Shown one piece after another: positions 9,366 through 18,170 of a stretch of DNA of 64,000 nucleotides. The position numbers and the translations under genes were made by a program. Numbering within the stretch: position 1 is the first letter of the stretch; each line of letters starts with the position of its first letter. This DNA is from Tanticharoenia sakaeratensis NBRC 103193 (GTDB taxonomy: Bacteria > Pseudomonadota > Alphaproteobacteria > Acetobacterales > Acetobacteraceae), in NCBI RefSeq assembly GCF_000963885.1, contig NZ_BALE01000002.1, positions 1 through 64,000 of the forward strand, given 5' to 3'. Under the pieces are notes generated by a model. The model saw only the letters and a list, made by a program, of their open reading frames with translations, did no database searches and was not told the DNA's origin.

Positions 9366-9570
9366 GCGGGCGGAGTCACGATCCAGATAGGCAAGGATGC
9401 AGGCTTCTAGGCATGACACGAATCCGCGCGGACGGCGAGAGCGTTCACAATCCTATCGGCTGCGCGGATTTCGCCGTTGAAAGAGCGGGAAAATGAGCGT
9501 CAACTGAAATGCATCGCGGCGCGTGCTGCCGCGTTCACGGGTCCGGGCGTGACGCCCGCCCCCCTTCGAT

Positions 9571-9576
9571 AAGGAG
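9571..9576 (+). promoter_or_regulatory. Ribosome binding site of pqqA
   Basis: AAGGAG placed 7 nt before the pqqA ATG. It is a near-perfect Shine-Dalgarno match and fixes the start of this very short gene. Confidence 0.85.
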
Positions 9577-9583
9577 AACCGCC

Positions 9584-9664
9584 ATGGCCTGGAACACACC
9601 GAAGATCACCGAAGTCCCCCTGGGCGCGGAGATCAACACCTACGTCTGCGGCGAGAAGAAGTAA
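9584..9664 (+). CDS. pqqA: PQQ precursor peptide PqqA
   Basis: A 26-residue peptide, MAWNTPKITEVPLGAEINTY followed by VCGEKK. The conserved glutamate (Glu16) and tyrosine (Tyr20) in the E-x3-Y arrangement are the two residues that PqqE crosslinks and that become the whole carbon and nitrogen skeleton of pyrroloquinoline quinone. Length is typical (22-29). It is first in the pqq cluster, preceded by a strong ribosome site and followed by a strong hairpin, consistent with the well-known excess of pqqA transcript over pqqB-E. Confidence 0.97.
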   Translation: MAWNTPKITEVPLGAEINTYVCGEKK

Positions 9665-9675
9665 GCTCGCTGCAC

Positions 9676-9703
9676 GCACCGCGGGTCGTCGTGCCCGCGG
9701 TGC
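9676..9703 (+). terminator. Hairpin between pqqA and pqqB (attenuator or processing stem)
   Basis: Perfect 10-bp inverted repeat GCACCGCGGG / CCCGCGGTGC with an 8-nt loop, starting 12 nt after the pqqA stop codon. There is no U-run after it, so it is likely a partial terminator or an mRNA-stabilising 3' stem that keeps pqqA message above that of pqqB-E. Transcription must read through, or restart from within 9704-9803, for the rest of the cluster. Confidence 0.75.
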
Positions 9704-9803
9704 ACTTCACGGCCAGGTCCGCGACCCCGGTATGCGTGCCGTGACACCTTCTGATTGCCGATAACCCTCGACAATCGACGCAGGTGCGACCAGATTTGGC
9801 GCG

Positions 9804-10730
9804 ATGATTGACATCGCAGTCCTGGGCAGTGCCGCCGGTGGCGGTTCGCCACAATGGAATTCCAACTCTCCCGCCTGTGTCGCGGCTCGCCACGGCGAAT
9901 CCCGGGCAATGTTGCGCAGCCAAGCTTCGATCGCCATGAGTGCCGACGGGGAACATTGGTTCATCCTGAACGCCTCTCCCGACCTGCGTGCCCAGATCAT
10001 AGCGGAACCTGCCCTGCACCCGCGGCCGGGCTCCCTGCGTGATACGCCGATTGCCGGCGTCCTGCTGACGGGCGGCGAGGTCGATACCGTGACCGGCCTG
10101 CTGACGATGCGCGAGCGGCAGGCGTTCCGCCTTTATGCAACGCCATCGACATTCGCGCTGCTGGACCAGAACCCGATCTTCTCCGTGCTCGATCGTGATC
10201 TCGTGACGCGGGACGTCTTGCGCCTGAATGAACGGATCATGCTTCCCCTGCCTGATGGACGTCCGAGCGGGTTGTTCGCGGAAGCGTTTGCCGTACCCGG
10301 GAAGCCTCCGCTCTATGCCGAGGACGCAGCTGACCCGACGGCATCGCAGAACGAGGACGAGACGATCGGCCTTGCGATCGACGATGGCACGCGCACCCTG
10401 CTCTACGTCCCGGGCTGCGCGACCATGACGGAGGATCTTCGCGCGCGTAGTCGCCATGCGGATGCGGTGTTCTTCGACGCAACACTGTGGCGCGACGACG
10501 AGATGATCGCCGGCGGCTATGGCGCGAAGACCGGCCAGCGCATGGGGCATATGTCGGTGGCAGGGCCGGGAGGCGTGCTGGATGCGCTGAAGGACTGTAC
10601 TGCGCCGGTCAGGATGCTGATCCATATCAACAACTCCAACCCGCTTCTTCTGGCAGACAGCCCGGAGCGGGCGCAGGCCGAAGCCTCGGGCTGGCGCGTC
10701 GCCGAAGACGGCATGAGGATTTCGATATGA
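9804..10730 (+). CDS. pqqB: PqqB, PQQ biosynthesis MBL-fold hydroxylase
   Basis: 308 residues, normal for PqqB, a metallo-beta-lactamase-fold protein now described as an iron-dependent tyrosine hydroxylase that acts on the liberated Glu-Tyr crosslinked product. The N-terminal signature IAVLGSAAGGGSPQWNSN, the segments VLLTGGEVDTVTGLLTMRE and FFDATLWRDDEM, and the C-terminal MGHMSVAGPGG and HINNSNPLL are clear. The metal-binding motif is altered compared with true beta-lactamases, as in all PqqB. It overlaps pqqC by 4 nt (ATGA). Confidence 0.97.
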   Translation: MIDIAVLGSAAGGGSPQWNSNSPACVAARHGESRAMLRSQASIAMSADGEHWFILNASPDLRAQIIAEPALHPRPGSLRDTPIAGVLLTGGEVDTVTGLLTMRERQAFRLYATPSTFALLDQNPIFSVLDRDLVTRDVLRLNERIMLPLPDGRPSGLFAEAFAVPGKPPLYAEDAADPTASQNEDETIGLAIDDGTRTLLYVPGCATMTEDLRARSRHADAVFFDATLWRDDEMIAGGYGAKTGQRMGHMSVAGPGGVLDALKDCTAPVRMLIHINNSNPLLLADSPERAQAEASGWRVAEDGMRISI

Positions 10731-11476
10731 CGACTGTCCTGTCACCGGACGAACTGGAAGCGAAGCTGCGCGGCGTGGGCGCCACGCGATACCATAATCT
10801 CCATCGCTTCCACCGCGCCCTGCATGACGGCAAGCTCGACCGCACGCAGGTGCAGGCCTGGGCGCTGAACCGCTATTATTATCAGGCGCAGATCCCGGCC
10901 AAAGACGCGACCCTGCTCGCCCGCCTGCCCACACCGGAACTGCGCCGCGAATGGCGTCGCCGTATCGAGGACCATGACGGCAGCGCGCCGGGTGAAGGCG
11001 GCGTCGCACGCTGGCTGAAGCTTACCGATGGCCTGGGCCTTTCGCGCGACTACGTGACGTCACTCGAAGGTTTGTTGCCGACGACGCGGTTCGCGGTCGA
11101 AGCCTATGTGCATTTCGTGCGCGATCGCTCGATCCTGGAAGCGATCGCATCGTCCCTGACCGAGCTGTTCTCGCCCACCATCATTTCCGAGCGCGTCAGC
11201 GGCATGCTGCGGCACTACGATTTTGTCTCGGAGGAAACGCTCGCCTATTTCACGCCGCGCCTGACGCAGGCACCGCGTGATTCCGATTTCGCGCTCGACT
11301 ATGTCCGCACCCATGCGACGACGGCCGAACAGCAGGCGGCCGTCGTCGCGGCACTCGAATTCAAGTGCAACGTCCTGTGGTCGATGCTGGACGCGCTCGA
11401 TTACAGCTATGTGTTGGGCTACCGCGGCCCCGGCGTGTTCGCAGGCCCCGAGACACCGGGGGCATTCGCGTCATGA
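10727..11476 (+). CDS. pqqC: PqqC, pyrroloquinoline-quinone synthase
   Basis: 249 residues from the ATG at 10727 inside the pqqB stop (ATGA overlap). PqqC is a cofactorless oxidase that closes the last ring and removes eight electrons and protons to give PQQ. Family blocks present: YHNLHRFHRALHDGKL, QAWALNRYYYQAQIP, the EFKCNVLWSMLDALDYSY end and LTELFSPTIISERV. The fold is an all-helical TenA/heme-oxygenase-like bundle. The frame is open far upstream, but the overlapping ATG is the family-consistent start. The gene overlaps pqqD by 4 nt. Confidence 0.97.
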   Translation: MTTVLSPDELEAKLRGVGATRYHNLHRFHRALHDGKLDRTQVQAWALNRYYYQAQIPAKDATLLARLPTPELRREWRRRIEDHDGSAPGEGGVARWLKLTDGLGLSRDYVTSLEGLLPTTRFAVEAYVHFVRDRSILEAIASSLTELFSPTIISERVSGMLRHYDFVSEETLAYFTPRLTQAPRDSDFALDYVRTHATTAEQQAAVVAALEFKCNVLWSMLDALDYSYVLGYRGPGVFAGPETPGAFAS

Positions 11477-11787
11477 CGGACAGCGCGGCGCCTGCAGCAG
11501 CCTCGACAGGCCAGATGATTGAAGGATCGGCCATTCCGCGCTTTACGCGCGGGCACCGCCTCCAGCACGACAAGGTGCGCAATCTGTGGCTGGTCCAGGC
11601 GCCGGAGAAGGCGTTCGTCGCCGATCCCGTGGCGGCAAGTGTCCTTCAGCGGATCGATGGTGCGCGCAGTCTCGATGCGATCATCGATGATCTGGCCAGC
11701 ACCTATGATGCGCCGCGCCCGGCCATCGCTGCCGATGTGCAGGCGATGCTGTCCGGACTGATGGCCAAGAAGGTGATCGCCATATGA
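11473..11787 (+). CDS. pqqD: PqqD, peptide chaperone for PqqA
   Basis: 104 residues. PqqD binds the PqqA peptide with high affinity and presents it to PqqE. The RRE (RiPP recognition element) fold is evident from [26 protein letters not shown] and the ILQRIDG-like segment [19 protein letters not shown]. The N-terminal ~18 residues are alanine-rich and variable. ATG at 11473 overlaps the pqqC stop and the stop overlaps the pqqE ATG, so dosage with PqqE is tied by coupling. Confidence 0.95.
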   Translation: MTDSAAPAAASTGQMIEGSAIPRFTRGHRLQHDKVRNLWLVQAPEKAFVADPVAASVLQRIDGARSLDAIIDDLASTYDAPRPAIAADVQAMLSGLMAKKVIAI

Positions 11788-12884
11788 ATGCCGTTCCGTC
11801 GCCTCGCATCCCGCCGCCGATGAGCCTTCTGGCCGAGCTGACGCATCGCTGCCCCCTCGCCTGCCCCTACTGCTCCAATCCTGTGGCGATGGATCGCAAG
11901 TCCGAGGAACTCTCGACCGCCGACTGGCTGCGCGTGCTCGACGAAGCGGCGGATCTGGGCGTGCTTCAGGCGCATTTCTCGGGCGGCGAGCCCATGGCGC
12001 GTCCAGATCTGCCAGAACTGATCGCCCATGCCGTGCAGCGCGGCCTTTATACCAATCTGATCACGTCCGGCGTGCTGATGGACGAGCGACGGTTCACAGC
12101 TCTGCGCGATGCCGGCCTCGATCATGTCCAGCTCTCGTTCCAGGACGTGGAAACGGCTGGCGCCGAACGGATCGGCCATCTGCCCGGTGCGCAGGCAAAA
12201 AAGCTCGCCGCAGCGAAGCTGATTGCCGATGACGGCATGCCGATGACGTTGAATTTCGTCGTTCATCGCGAAAATGTCGTGCGTATTCCGCAGATGATCG
12301 ATCTTGCCGCCCAACTTGGGGCAGGCCGGGTCGAGATCGCACACACGCAGTATTATGGCTGGGGCCTGCGCAATCGCGCGGCGCTGCTGCCGTCGCGCGC
12401 GCAGCTCGAACAGTCGGAAGTCGACGTGGCGGCCGCGCGCGCGCGCTACGGTGACAGCCTTGCAATCGATTTCGTGACGCCGGACTATCACCTCGAGCGT
12501 CCCAAGCCATGCATGGACGGCTGGGGGCGTCGATTCCTGAACGTGACGCCCGCCGGCCGCGTCCTGCCCTGTCATGCAGCTGAGACGATCCCCGGTGTCG
12601 AATTCCCGAACCTGCGGGAACAGTCGCTCGGCGCGATCTGGAACGATTCCGCGCTGTTCAACCTTTTTCGCGGAACGGCATGGATGCCGGAGCCCTGCGC
12701 CTCATGCGACCGTCGTGAGATCGACTGGGGTGGCTGCCGCTGCCAGGCGCTTGCGCTCACGGGAAACGCCCGCAATACCGATCCGGTCTGCGGGCTCTCG
12801 CCGTTCCATGACGTCGTGCTTGAGGCACGGGAAGAAGAGCGCACGCCGGAGCTGATCTTCCGGCAGTTCGAGACCGTTCGTTGA
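11784..12884 (+). CDS. pqqE: PqqE, radical SAM glutamate-tyrosine crosslinking enzyme
   Basis: 366 residues. PqqE forms the carbon-carbon bond between Glu and Tyr of PqqA. The radical SAM cluster motif CX3CX2C is at Cys23, Cys27 and Cys30 ([12 protein letters not shown]), followed by the GGEP-like [12 protein letters not shown]. The C-terminal SPASM region with auxiliary cluster cysteines is visible in [29 protein letters not shown] and DPVCGLS. Cytoplasmic. It overlaps pqqD by 4 nt and the downstream cupin gene by 4 nt (TTGA). Confidence 0.97.
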   Translation: MNAVPSPRIPPPMSLLAELTHRCPLACPYCSNPVAMDRKSEELSTADWLRVLDEAADLGVLQAHFSGGEPMARPDLPELIAHAVQRGLYTNLITSGVLMDERRFTALRDAGLDHVQLSFQDVETAGAERIGHLPGAQAKKLAAAKLIADDGMPMTLNFVVHRENVVRIPQMIDLAAQLGAGRVEIAHTQYYGWGLRNRAALLPSRAQLEQSEVDVAAARARYGDSLAIDFVTPDYHLERPKPCMDGWGRRFLNVTPAGRVLPCHAAETIPGVEFPNLREQSLGAIWNDSALFNLFRGTAWMPEPCASCDRREIDWGGCRCQALALTGNARNTDPVCGLSPFHDVVLEAREEERTPELIFRQFETVR

Positions 12885-13399
12885 ACACGCGCCCGCAGAT
12901 CGTGAACATCAACGACGGCGCGTGCGAAACGCCTGACGTGCCCGATGCATGGAAACATACATCCAGGACGCTGACCCCCGCCATGAAAGCGGCAGGACCT
13001 GGTGCCTATGGCGGTCGTCTAGGCATGCGTCTGAACCGTGTGCCGCCTGGCCGGAGTTCCTGCCCGGCCCATACGCATCTGCTGGACGACGAAATCTTCT
13101 ACGTGCTCGAAGGGCGTGGCCTGTTCCGGTATGGCGATGATATCGACGAAATCGGGCCTGGCGACTGCATCTCCTGCCCGGCAGGGACGGGTATCGCGCA
13201 TCAGATCGCCAACCCGTTCGAAGCAGACCTCGTGTATCTGGCGATCGGCGGCAATTCGCCCAACGAGATCTGCACCTATCCGGATAGCGGACAGATAGGG
13301 ATCCGCGCTCTTGGCCGTCACGGTTACCTGACCGATGCGGAATATTTCGACGGCCAGCCAATCCCGACGCCGATGCTGAAAAACCGCCGCGCTCCGTAG
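12881..13399 (+). CDS. Cupin-domain protein coupled to pqqE
   Basis: 172 residues from a TTG overlapping the pqqE stop; a GTG at 12902 in frame is an alternative. It is a single-domain cupin: the first motif [18 protein letters not shown] gives two histidines and a glutamate, the second motif ([18 protein letters not shown]) a third histidine, so a metal site is likely intact. Such small cupins can be isomerases, dioxygenases or sugar-binding proteins; nothing here decides. Its overlap with pqqE places it in the pqq transcription unit, although it is not one of the standard pqq genes. Function unknown. Confidence 0.85.
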   Translation: MNTRPQIVNINDGACETPDVPDAWKHTSRTLTPAMKAAGPGAYGGRLGMRLNRVPPGRSSCPAHTHLLDDEIFYVLEGRGLFRYGDDIDEIGPGDCISCPAGTGIAHQIANPFEADLVYLAIGGNSPNEICTYPDSGQIGIRALGRHGYLTDAEYFDGQPIPTPMLKNRRAP

Positions 13400-14138
13400 A
13401 TTTTCGAGACTGAGCCGCACGGCACAGAAATGCCGGGCGGTCGTCGGTCACTTTGCCAGAGCTCCATGTCAGAGTACGACATTGATCTCTCAGGCGGGTG
13501 TGAATTTACGAAATTCAGACCGTTAACCCGCTGCGGCCTTGCCGACAGACACGCCTTACGGGCTCTGAAACGTGTGCAATTCAAACGCTTCAGACCTCAG
13601 TGACGCCCTTGCCTTATCATACTGGCAAATCGACCGTTTGACCGAGCACGCAATAGGCGGCGGCCACCGGCGAACAGCCGAGGCCCGATCGTCGGATTGA
13701 TGGTATCATCACCGCATGAAGCTACTTGGCAGGCTTTCAGAATCACTCGCGTCGACTTCCGATGCAACTGGAAGCCAACGACCTCGACCCATCGGAAACA
13801 TGGACCTCCCTGCGCGGTGGCGAAGGCATGCGCACGGGCCGGTTGCCATCGGCCGGTGCGGGATGGCCTATTTTGCACTTCGGTGTCTCATCAAACCGCA
13901 CTGGCAAAAGCAAGTCGTTCCGCGACACGCACGGATCGAATGTCATAATCGCATCAGCGAAGGCGAATGGCGCGACTCAGTCAGACTGTGCAGGATCAAT
14001 CAAAACAAGCCCGCCACAGAGAGGCCGGTTCGCGATGGCGACCGCGCCCGGCCAAGACATGTAGCGTATGTCCAAGCGGCGCGACGGCCAGAGAGGCCTG
14101 TTAATGGAACAGGAGCCCTGCCCCTCCCGTCCCGGCAT
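13400..14138. other. Intergenic region, no supported gene
   Basis: About 740 bases downstream of the cupin gene and downstream of the S53 peptidase gene (convergent ends). Open frames here have no recognisable family, no good ribosome site and atypical amino acid composition. A weak repeated motif, GTGTG(C)AATT followed about 10 nt later by TTCAGACC, occurs twice (around 13498 and 13572). It may be decayed DNA. Confidence 0.45.
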
Positions 14139-15722
14139 TTACGCCTGCGCAGATGCGCCTGACAGCGTCGCGGCGATGGCCGTGCCTTTCGGCGACCCGA
14201 GACCGGTTACCGGATCCCAGCCGGACGCCGCCTCATAACCATTGTTGCCGCCCGATGTGATGTCGTTCAGATCCTGCGTGCTGGCATACAGCACTGGCGC
14301 CACGAGGCCAGCTTTCTTGCCGCTTCGCGCATTGCACAGTGCGATCAGCGCCGCCCAGAGGGGTGCAACAGCCGACGTGCCGCCGATCACGGTCGATTGC
14401 CCGTCCACCGTGACCCGATATCCGGTCTGCGGATCGGCATTGCCCGAGACATCCGGCACACCGCGCATCGACTGCGTGTTGCCCGCCTGCCAGTTGGGTT
14501 TCGCGAACTGCGTGCTGTAACCACCGCCCGTCGCACCGCCTTCCGCACCGTCGTTCCACGCAACTTCCGGACCCGATTTCGGCAGCGACGTGCCGCCGCA
14601 TGCCAGCACATGAGGCGAGGATGCAGGAAAATCCGCCGTGGGCGTGCTTGTTCCGTCATCGGCGCCACTGTCGCCGGATGCGACGCACACGGTGATGCCA
14701 AGCGCCGCGGCGCTCTGGAATGCCTGATCCATCGCCGTCATGTCCTGTGTGCTCCAGGAGCTTTCCGGACCGCCCCAGCTGATGGACATGATGTCGGGCG
14801 CGTTGGCCGTATCGTGGGTCGCGGTCGTAATGGCTTCGAGAAAGCCCGTGTTCTGGTTCGGGGCGAAGTAGACCGCGATATCGGCGGCGGGCGCCACGGA
14901 CCCTGCCACCTCGATGTCGAGCTGAACCTCGCCGTCGGCGCCGTCCGGGTTGCCCTCCGGCGTGTTGGATCCGCCGGCGACCGGCACCGCGACGAGCTTG
15001 CCGGTCCGATCGACCTTGAGCGCGGAAAAATATTGAGCCATCTGCTCGGTCTTGTATCCGCCGCCAAGTTCGATCAGCGCGATGGTCTGCGCCAACGGCG
15101 TTGCATCGGCGCGGCGGAAATGCGCGCCGATGCCCGAGCTGCCGCCGGTGGTCGTGCCGGGAAAGCCGTAATGCGCTGCCACCTGCGGCGGCGTGTAGCT
15201 GGTGCCGGCCGCGCGTGGTGCGACGCCATCGGCCTTGATGCGTCGGAAATGCGTGCGCGCCACGGGCCGCTCGTCATATCCCATGACCGCCACGATCTCG
15301 GAGGCCAGTTCATGCGGCACGCTGATGCCGCCGTGACGCCCCAGGCACTGGCGTTTTCCCACTTGATAGAGCCCGATATGCTCCGGATGAAACAGTGTGC
15401 GCGCCTTCGACAGCGCCCCTGTCAGAACCACAAGCTGCGCGGGAGCGTCCGCGCGCTCGACCGTCAGACCCGCCTGTGTCGCAAGTTCCGATACGCGCTC
15501 GATGATGTCCTCGCGCGCCGCGTGACGTTCGATGTAGTCGGCGCGGCTCAGGATGGGCACCGGCTGGACGAAAGGCGTGCGCGGCTTGAGCATGACGAGA
15601 AGGCGGACCGGGTGATCGTCTCCCGGATCGCCCATGAACGTTGCATCCGGATGGGTATGTGTCAGGGCAATGTAACGGCTACCCTCGAGGATCACGAGAC
15701 TTGCCGTATCTGACGCCGTCAT
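14139..15722 (-). CDS. S53 family serine peptidase (sedolisin / pro-kumamolisin)
   Basis: 527 residues: an activation prodomain (about 1-180) and a subtilisin-like catalytic domain. The Glu-x3-Asp pair of the sedolisin triad is in GEVQLDIEVAGS, the nucleophile serine in GGTSAVAPLWAAL, and the calcium site at the C-terminus in DLNDITSGGNNGYEA...GWDPVTGLGSP. SGDSGADDGT and LACGGTSL are also family blocks. These enzymes are acid-active and normally secreted, which fits an acid-producing bacterium, but no classic signal peptide is seen at the N-terminus. The ATG at 15722 lies only 17 nt from the start of the divergent gene, so one of the two starts may be further inside. Confidence 0.92.
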   Translation of the reverse strand: MTASDTASLVILEGSRYIALTHTHPDATFMGDPGDDHPVRLLVMLKPRTPFVQPVPILSRADYIERHAAREDIIERVSELATQAGLTVERADAPAQLVVLTGALSKARTLFHPEHIGLYQVGKRQCLGRHGGISVPHELASEIVAVMGYDERPVARTHFRRIKADGVAPRAAGTSYTPPQVAAHYGFPGTTTGGSSGIGAHFRRADATPLAQTIALIELGGGYKTEQMAQYFSALKVDRTGKLVAVPVAGGSNTPEGNPDGADGEVQLDIEVAGSVAPAADIAVYFAPNQNTGFLEAITTATHDTANAPDIMSISWGGPESSWSTQDMTAMDQAFQSAAALGITVCVASGDSGADDGTSTPTADFPASSPHVLACGGTSLPKSGPEVAWNDGAEGGATGGGYSTQFAKPNWQAGNTQSMRGVPDVSGNADPQTGYRVTVDGQSTVIGGTSAVAPLWAALIALCNARSGKKAGLVAPVLYASTQDLNDITSGGNNGYEAASGWDPVTGLGSPKGTAIAATLSGASAQA

Positions 15723-15739
15723 ATCGAATGCTCCCCACG

Positions 15740-16921
15740 ATGTTCGATCTCATTCAACCGGCCAGCCGGATTTTGGTTGCGCTTCCTGCGCGCATGCGTC
15801 GCCTCCGGCTTGCGGCATCACTGCTGGCGCTCATGCCGTGCGCGGCAGAAAGTGCGACGGCAATACAGACGCCGGCGGTGCTTCCCGAAGGCCAGGGCTT
15901 CGCCCCCGTTTGGCACGGGCCGCATACTGCCCAGCTCGACCCGGCGCTCGCCCGGCTCGACAGGGCGCTTGCACGGCGCGCGGCGGCCGACGGCCTGACA
16001 CGCTCGAAAAATCCGACTCCGATCGACGTGACCGAGGATCGGGCGCTGGATGACGGGATCGGCGAGGGTCTCGCGGATGACGCGCTACCGGGCACGGTTC
16101 CGGAACGCTACAGCATCTCCGTTACGGCGGCCGGCCTGGCACTCCATGCGACCGGCCCCCTGGGTACGTTGCACGCCATGAGCACGCTCGCCCTGACGGC
16201 ACGAAGCGGCGGATGGGCATTCGGCACGCAGAGCGCGTGCCCGAAAGTGCGATGGCGTGCCTTGCGCGTGGATGTGACGCAGCGCTTTCTCAGTCTGACG
16301 GACGTCGAACGCCGGATCGACACGGCTGCCCTGCTGGGCCTCAACATCCTGCACCTGACCGTGGCGCGCGGGGATGTGTTTCGCGTGGAAAGCCGCCGTT
16401 ATCCGAAGCTGGGTTCGGGCAGCACGATCTACACGCACGCGCAGATCCACGCCCTCATCGACTATGCGGCGGCACGTGGGCTGCATGTAGTGCCGGAAAT
16501 CGACCTGTCCGGCCGATCGCCTACGCTGCTGAGCGCCTATCCTGACCTCGGCCACGACACGATTGATCTCGCCCGACCGGAAACCGCCCAGTTCCTGCTG
16601 GTGCTGTACGGCGAGATGGGCCGCCTGTTCGGCAGTCACGCGCTGGACCCGGGCATGACGCTCGGAAGCGCCCCGGAACCGGCCCGAACGGCGCTGCGCG
16701 AGCGGCTGGCGACACGCCTGAAGCGCGACGGCGGCACGATGATCGTCACCGATACGCCTCGGACGCCGTCTCACGCGGCCATCACATCCGGGGCAGATGG
16801 ACTGGTTTCCCCGGGGGACGTACGGGCGGCGGATGCCATGTGGTCCGGAGGTGCGGCATCCGATGCGTCCCGCCGGGCGACCATCATCAACACGATCCTG
16901 AAGCCGGGCCCGCTGGAGTAA
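15740..16921 (+). CDS. GH20-like secreted protein lacking catalytic residues
   Basis: About 393 residues from the ATG at 15740; an ATG at 15794 would begin directly at a classical signal peptide (MRRLRLAASLLALMPCAAES). The middle part follows beta-N-acetylhexosaminidase family 20: VRWRALRVDVTQRFLS, LLGLNILHLTV, RRYPKLGSG, IDYAAARGLHVVPEID and AYPDLG. Three conserved active-site blocks are altered: the DDQGWR-type loop reads ARGDVFR, PGHA reads SGRS, and the catalytic GGDE reads LGSAPE. The C-terminal barrel strands with the usual tryptophans are short. It is probably a periplasmic pseudoenzyme or a decaying gene. It sits head-to-head with the S53 peptidase. Confidence 0.7.
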   Translation: MFDLIQPASRILVALPARMRRLRLAASLLALMPCAAESATAIQTPAVLPEGQGFAPVWHGPHTAQLDPALARLDRALARRAAADGLTRSKNPTPIDVTEDRALDDGIGEGLADDALPGTVPERYSISVTAAGLALHATGPLGTLHAMSTLALTARSGGWAFGTQSACPKVRWRALRVDVTQRFLSLTDVERRIDTAALLGLNILHLTVARGDVFRVESRRYPKLGSGSTIYTHAQIHALIDYAAARGLHVVPEIDLSGRSPTLLSAYPDLGHDTIDLARPETAQFLLVLYGEMGRLFGSHALDPGMTLGSAPEPARTALRERLATRLKRDGGTMIVTDTPRTPSHAAITSGADGLVSPGDVRAADAMWSGGAASDASRRATIINTILKPGPLE

Positions 16922-17524
16922 GGCATCGACGGGGGCACCTCGTATCGACGAAGGCACGCGACGACATCGTTCTTGCAGATCGGAGACCGTTTCATGTTGC
17001 AGTGCCGACCCGCGATGTGACGTCGCCGGTCAGCATCGGATCTGCCTCCGCAATGCGCGATGCCGACCGGGCTACAGGGCGATCCCACCATTCTGGATGA
17101 GCAGACCCCGCCATCTTCACCGCTTCCGTCAAGGCGCGGCCGGCACACGTAGATGATGAGGGCACCGTCTCCGGAAGTGTTCCCATCACTGCCGGACGCG
17201 CCGTCGATGCCCCAGCAGAATGCCTTTGTCTATTTCGAGCCTGCTGCAGACTTACGAAGCAAAAAAAGTCCGGTTCGAAACACACGAAGGCATGCCACGG
17301 ACGGCGCGGGCCCCAGCCGACCAGAACGCCGGGTAACAAGCCGCAATGCGCTGCTCTCTTACCACTGTGACATCGGTTACCTGGCGTCGGCACGGAAAGA
17401 CGTTACCGAACGGTCGTCATCGGAGCCGCCGACGCGCACGCGACCCGGCTGTGTTCCTGACCGCCAAACCACATCACAGGGAGCGCCTGCACAGTCGCCT
17501 TCGAAGCGACAGCGCAGATCAGCG
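16922..17524. other. Intergenic region, no supported gene
   Basis: About 600 bases between the GH20-like gene and the end of the SnoaL-like gene. Reading frames are short and without recognised motifs. No hairpin with a T-run or tRNA-like fold was noticed. Confidence 0.45.
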
Positions 17525-18001
17525 TCAGAGACCGAGTGCCGTCAATGAAGCGTAGTCGTCGGGACGGCGATCCCCGACCCAGCGCAACCTGCGATCACTC
17601 TCCTCGATCGGCACATCGTTGATGGATGCCAGCCGCCAGCGCATCAGGCCATCGGCGGCAAATTCCCAATTCTCGTTGCCGTAGGACCGGAACCATCGCT
17701 CCTGCTCGTCATGCCATTCGTAGGCGAACCGCACCGCGATGCGGTCCTGTTGAAATGCCCAGAGTTCCTTTGCGAGACGGTAATCCTGCTCACGCGCCCA
17801 TTTGCGCTCGAGGAACGCCACGATCGCCTCACGCCCCTGCAGAAACTCGCTGCGGTTCCGCCAGATGCTGTCCGGCGTGTAGGCCTGTGCGACCCGCACG
17901 GGATCGCGACTGTTCCATGCATCCTCGGCTGCCCGGACCCTGAGGCGCGCCGTCTCGTCCGTGGACGGGGGCACTGGGGGTTTCGACATCTCTTTCTCCA
18001 T
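17525..18001 (-). CDS. DUF1348 / SnoaL-like (NTF2 fold) protein
   Basis: 158 residues, or 154 from the internal ATG that begins [10 protein letters not shown]. The sequence [51 protein letters not shown] is the classic nuclear-transport-factor-2-like fold of the DUF1348 family, with [24 protein letters not shown] following. The cone-shaped fold often binds small hydrophobic ligands. Function is unknown. It is transcribed away from the crcB fusion gene, with about 170 nt between them. Confidence 0.85.
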   Translation of the reverse strand: MEKEMSKPPVPPSTDETARLRVRAAEDAWNSRDPVRVAQAYTPDSIWRNRSEFLQGREAIVAFLERKWAREQDYRLAKELWAFQQDRIAVRFAYEWHDEQERWFRSYGNENWEFAADGLMRWRLASINDVPIEESDRRLRWVGDRRPDDYASLTALGL

Positions 18002-18158
18002 GCCTTCGTCAATTTTCTATCGATCAGACGAGGCTCCCGGCCGGGGGCAATACCCGTGACGACGGCGTCGCCTCGCCTGGAACGCACGCAGATGCGGCCA
18101 CAGACTATTGCGCCAGACCGCTCGCCTTGCGAGACACGAAAGCAATGTCCGACACAAC

Positions 18159-18163
18159 AGGAG
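18159..18163 (+). promoter_or_regulatory. Ribosome binding site that fixes the crcB start
   Basis: AGGAG 7 nt before the GTG at 18171. It favours this start over an ORF opening further upstream and places the protein's N-terminus at VLVYLIVAIGGAIG, as expected for CrcB. Confidence 0.75.
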
Positions 18164-18170
18164 CCTATCG

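Noticed and set aside
13498-13600. Weak direct repeat (GTGTG(C)AATT...TTCAGACC)
   Set aside because: Only two imperfect copies, no transposase or terminal inverted repeat nearby, so not called as a mobile element.
17259-17275. GGTTCGAA-like stretch resembling a tRNA T-loop
   Set aside because: No acceptor, D or anticodon stem can be folded around it.
18002-18170. Fluoride riboswitch upstream of the crcB fusion
   Set aside because: I looked for the conserved GGNGAUGG and pairing partner of the crcB RNA motif; none was recognisable in this gap.
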